Part shown: piece by piece, positions 63,843 through 64,000 of the stretch
How positions within the stretch are numbered: the first letter of the stretch is position 1
Layout of the letters: every line of letters begins with the position of its first letter
DNA from: Apostichopus japonicus
Lineage: Eukaryota > Echinodermata > Holothuroidea > Aspidochirotida > Stichopodidae
Assembly: GCF_037975245.1 (NCBI RefSeq)
Contig: NC_092563.1
Location: 14,806,001-14,870,000 of the forward strand
DNA length: 64,000 bases
Direction: 5' to 3'
Translations under genes and position numbers: made by a program
The notes under the pieces: generated by a model
Told to the model about the DNA's origin: nothing
Databases searched by the model: none
Seen by the model: the letters and a program-made list of their open reading frames with translations, nothing else

Positions 63843-64000
63843 GTAAGTTTGACATTTAAGTATTATGTCAAATTCTTACTGCGAATAAACACCATTGATG
63901 ATGTCACCCGAGATAAGGTTACAAGACTAATCAATACATTTTCATATTTTCATTTTCATATTGTTATACTCAATTTATGTTTGACATCATAGATCCAACA

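Overview
The window is animal nuclear DNA. Its genes are split by GT-AG introns of about 0.1 to 4 kb, it is AT-rich overall, and repeats make up much of it: hAT-type MITEs, degenerate LINEs, a tRNA-derived SINE, TTAA-flanked elements and many microsatellites. Gene content and repeat style suggest a marine invertebrate deuterostome, most likely an echinoderm and perhaps a sea cucumber. That assignment is an inference; no search was run.

Layout from left to right. (1) 576-7691, minus strand: the 5' five coding exons of a calbindin/secretagogin-type EF-hand calcium sensor, with a TATA-like box near 7965; the gene runs off the left edge. Its large first intron holds an L1-type ORF1 remnant and a 1.2-kb hAT element. 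(2) 8.7-12.6 kb: intergenic repeats, including a LINE 3' end and an amplified G-run repeat. (3) 13702-17267, plus strand: the last three exons of a BEN-domain protein gene, inside a 5.6-kb segment bounded by about 650-bp inverted repeats (11944-12595 and 18214-18893). (4) 18.9-28.3 kb: gene-poor, with microsatellites, a degenerate LINE reverse transcriptase, a hAT MITE and copies of the G-run family. (5) 28364-42695, plus strand: a complete ten-exon tyrosine aminotransferase gene (417 aa). (6) 43.5-49.9 kb: intergenic, with a direct segmental duplication, nested hAT elements, a long-TIR MITE whose empty site survives in the sister copy, and a TTAA element. (7) 49984-50955, plus strand: a single-exon FITM (fat storage-inducing transmembrane) protein of 323 aa with an overlapping upstream ORF. 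(8) 56879 to the right edge, plus strand: the first seven coding exons (220 aa) of NSMAF/FAN; the BEACH and WD40 parts lie outside.

The genes are independent eukaryotic loci, not an operon. They concern calcium buffering, chromatin or DNA binding, tyrosine catabolism, lipid-droplet/ER acyl-CoA metabolism and TNF-receptor/sphingomyelinase signalling. No coordinated system is evident.

The most unusual observations are structural. Tandem duplications cover the 3' end of an exon plus its splice donor in two unrelated genes; in NSMAF this creates an in-frame 48-nt mini-exon, and in TAT an array of 72-bp units. The BEN gene sits in the loop of a large inverted repeat. The FITM transcript has an overlapping uORF placed so that reinitiation at a downstream in-frame AUG is possible.
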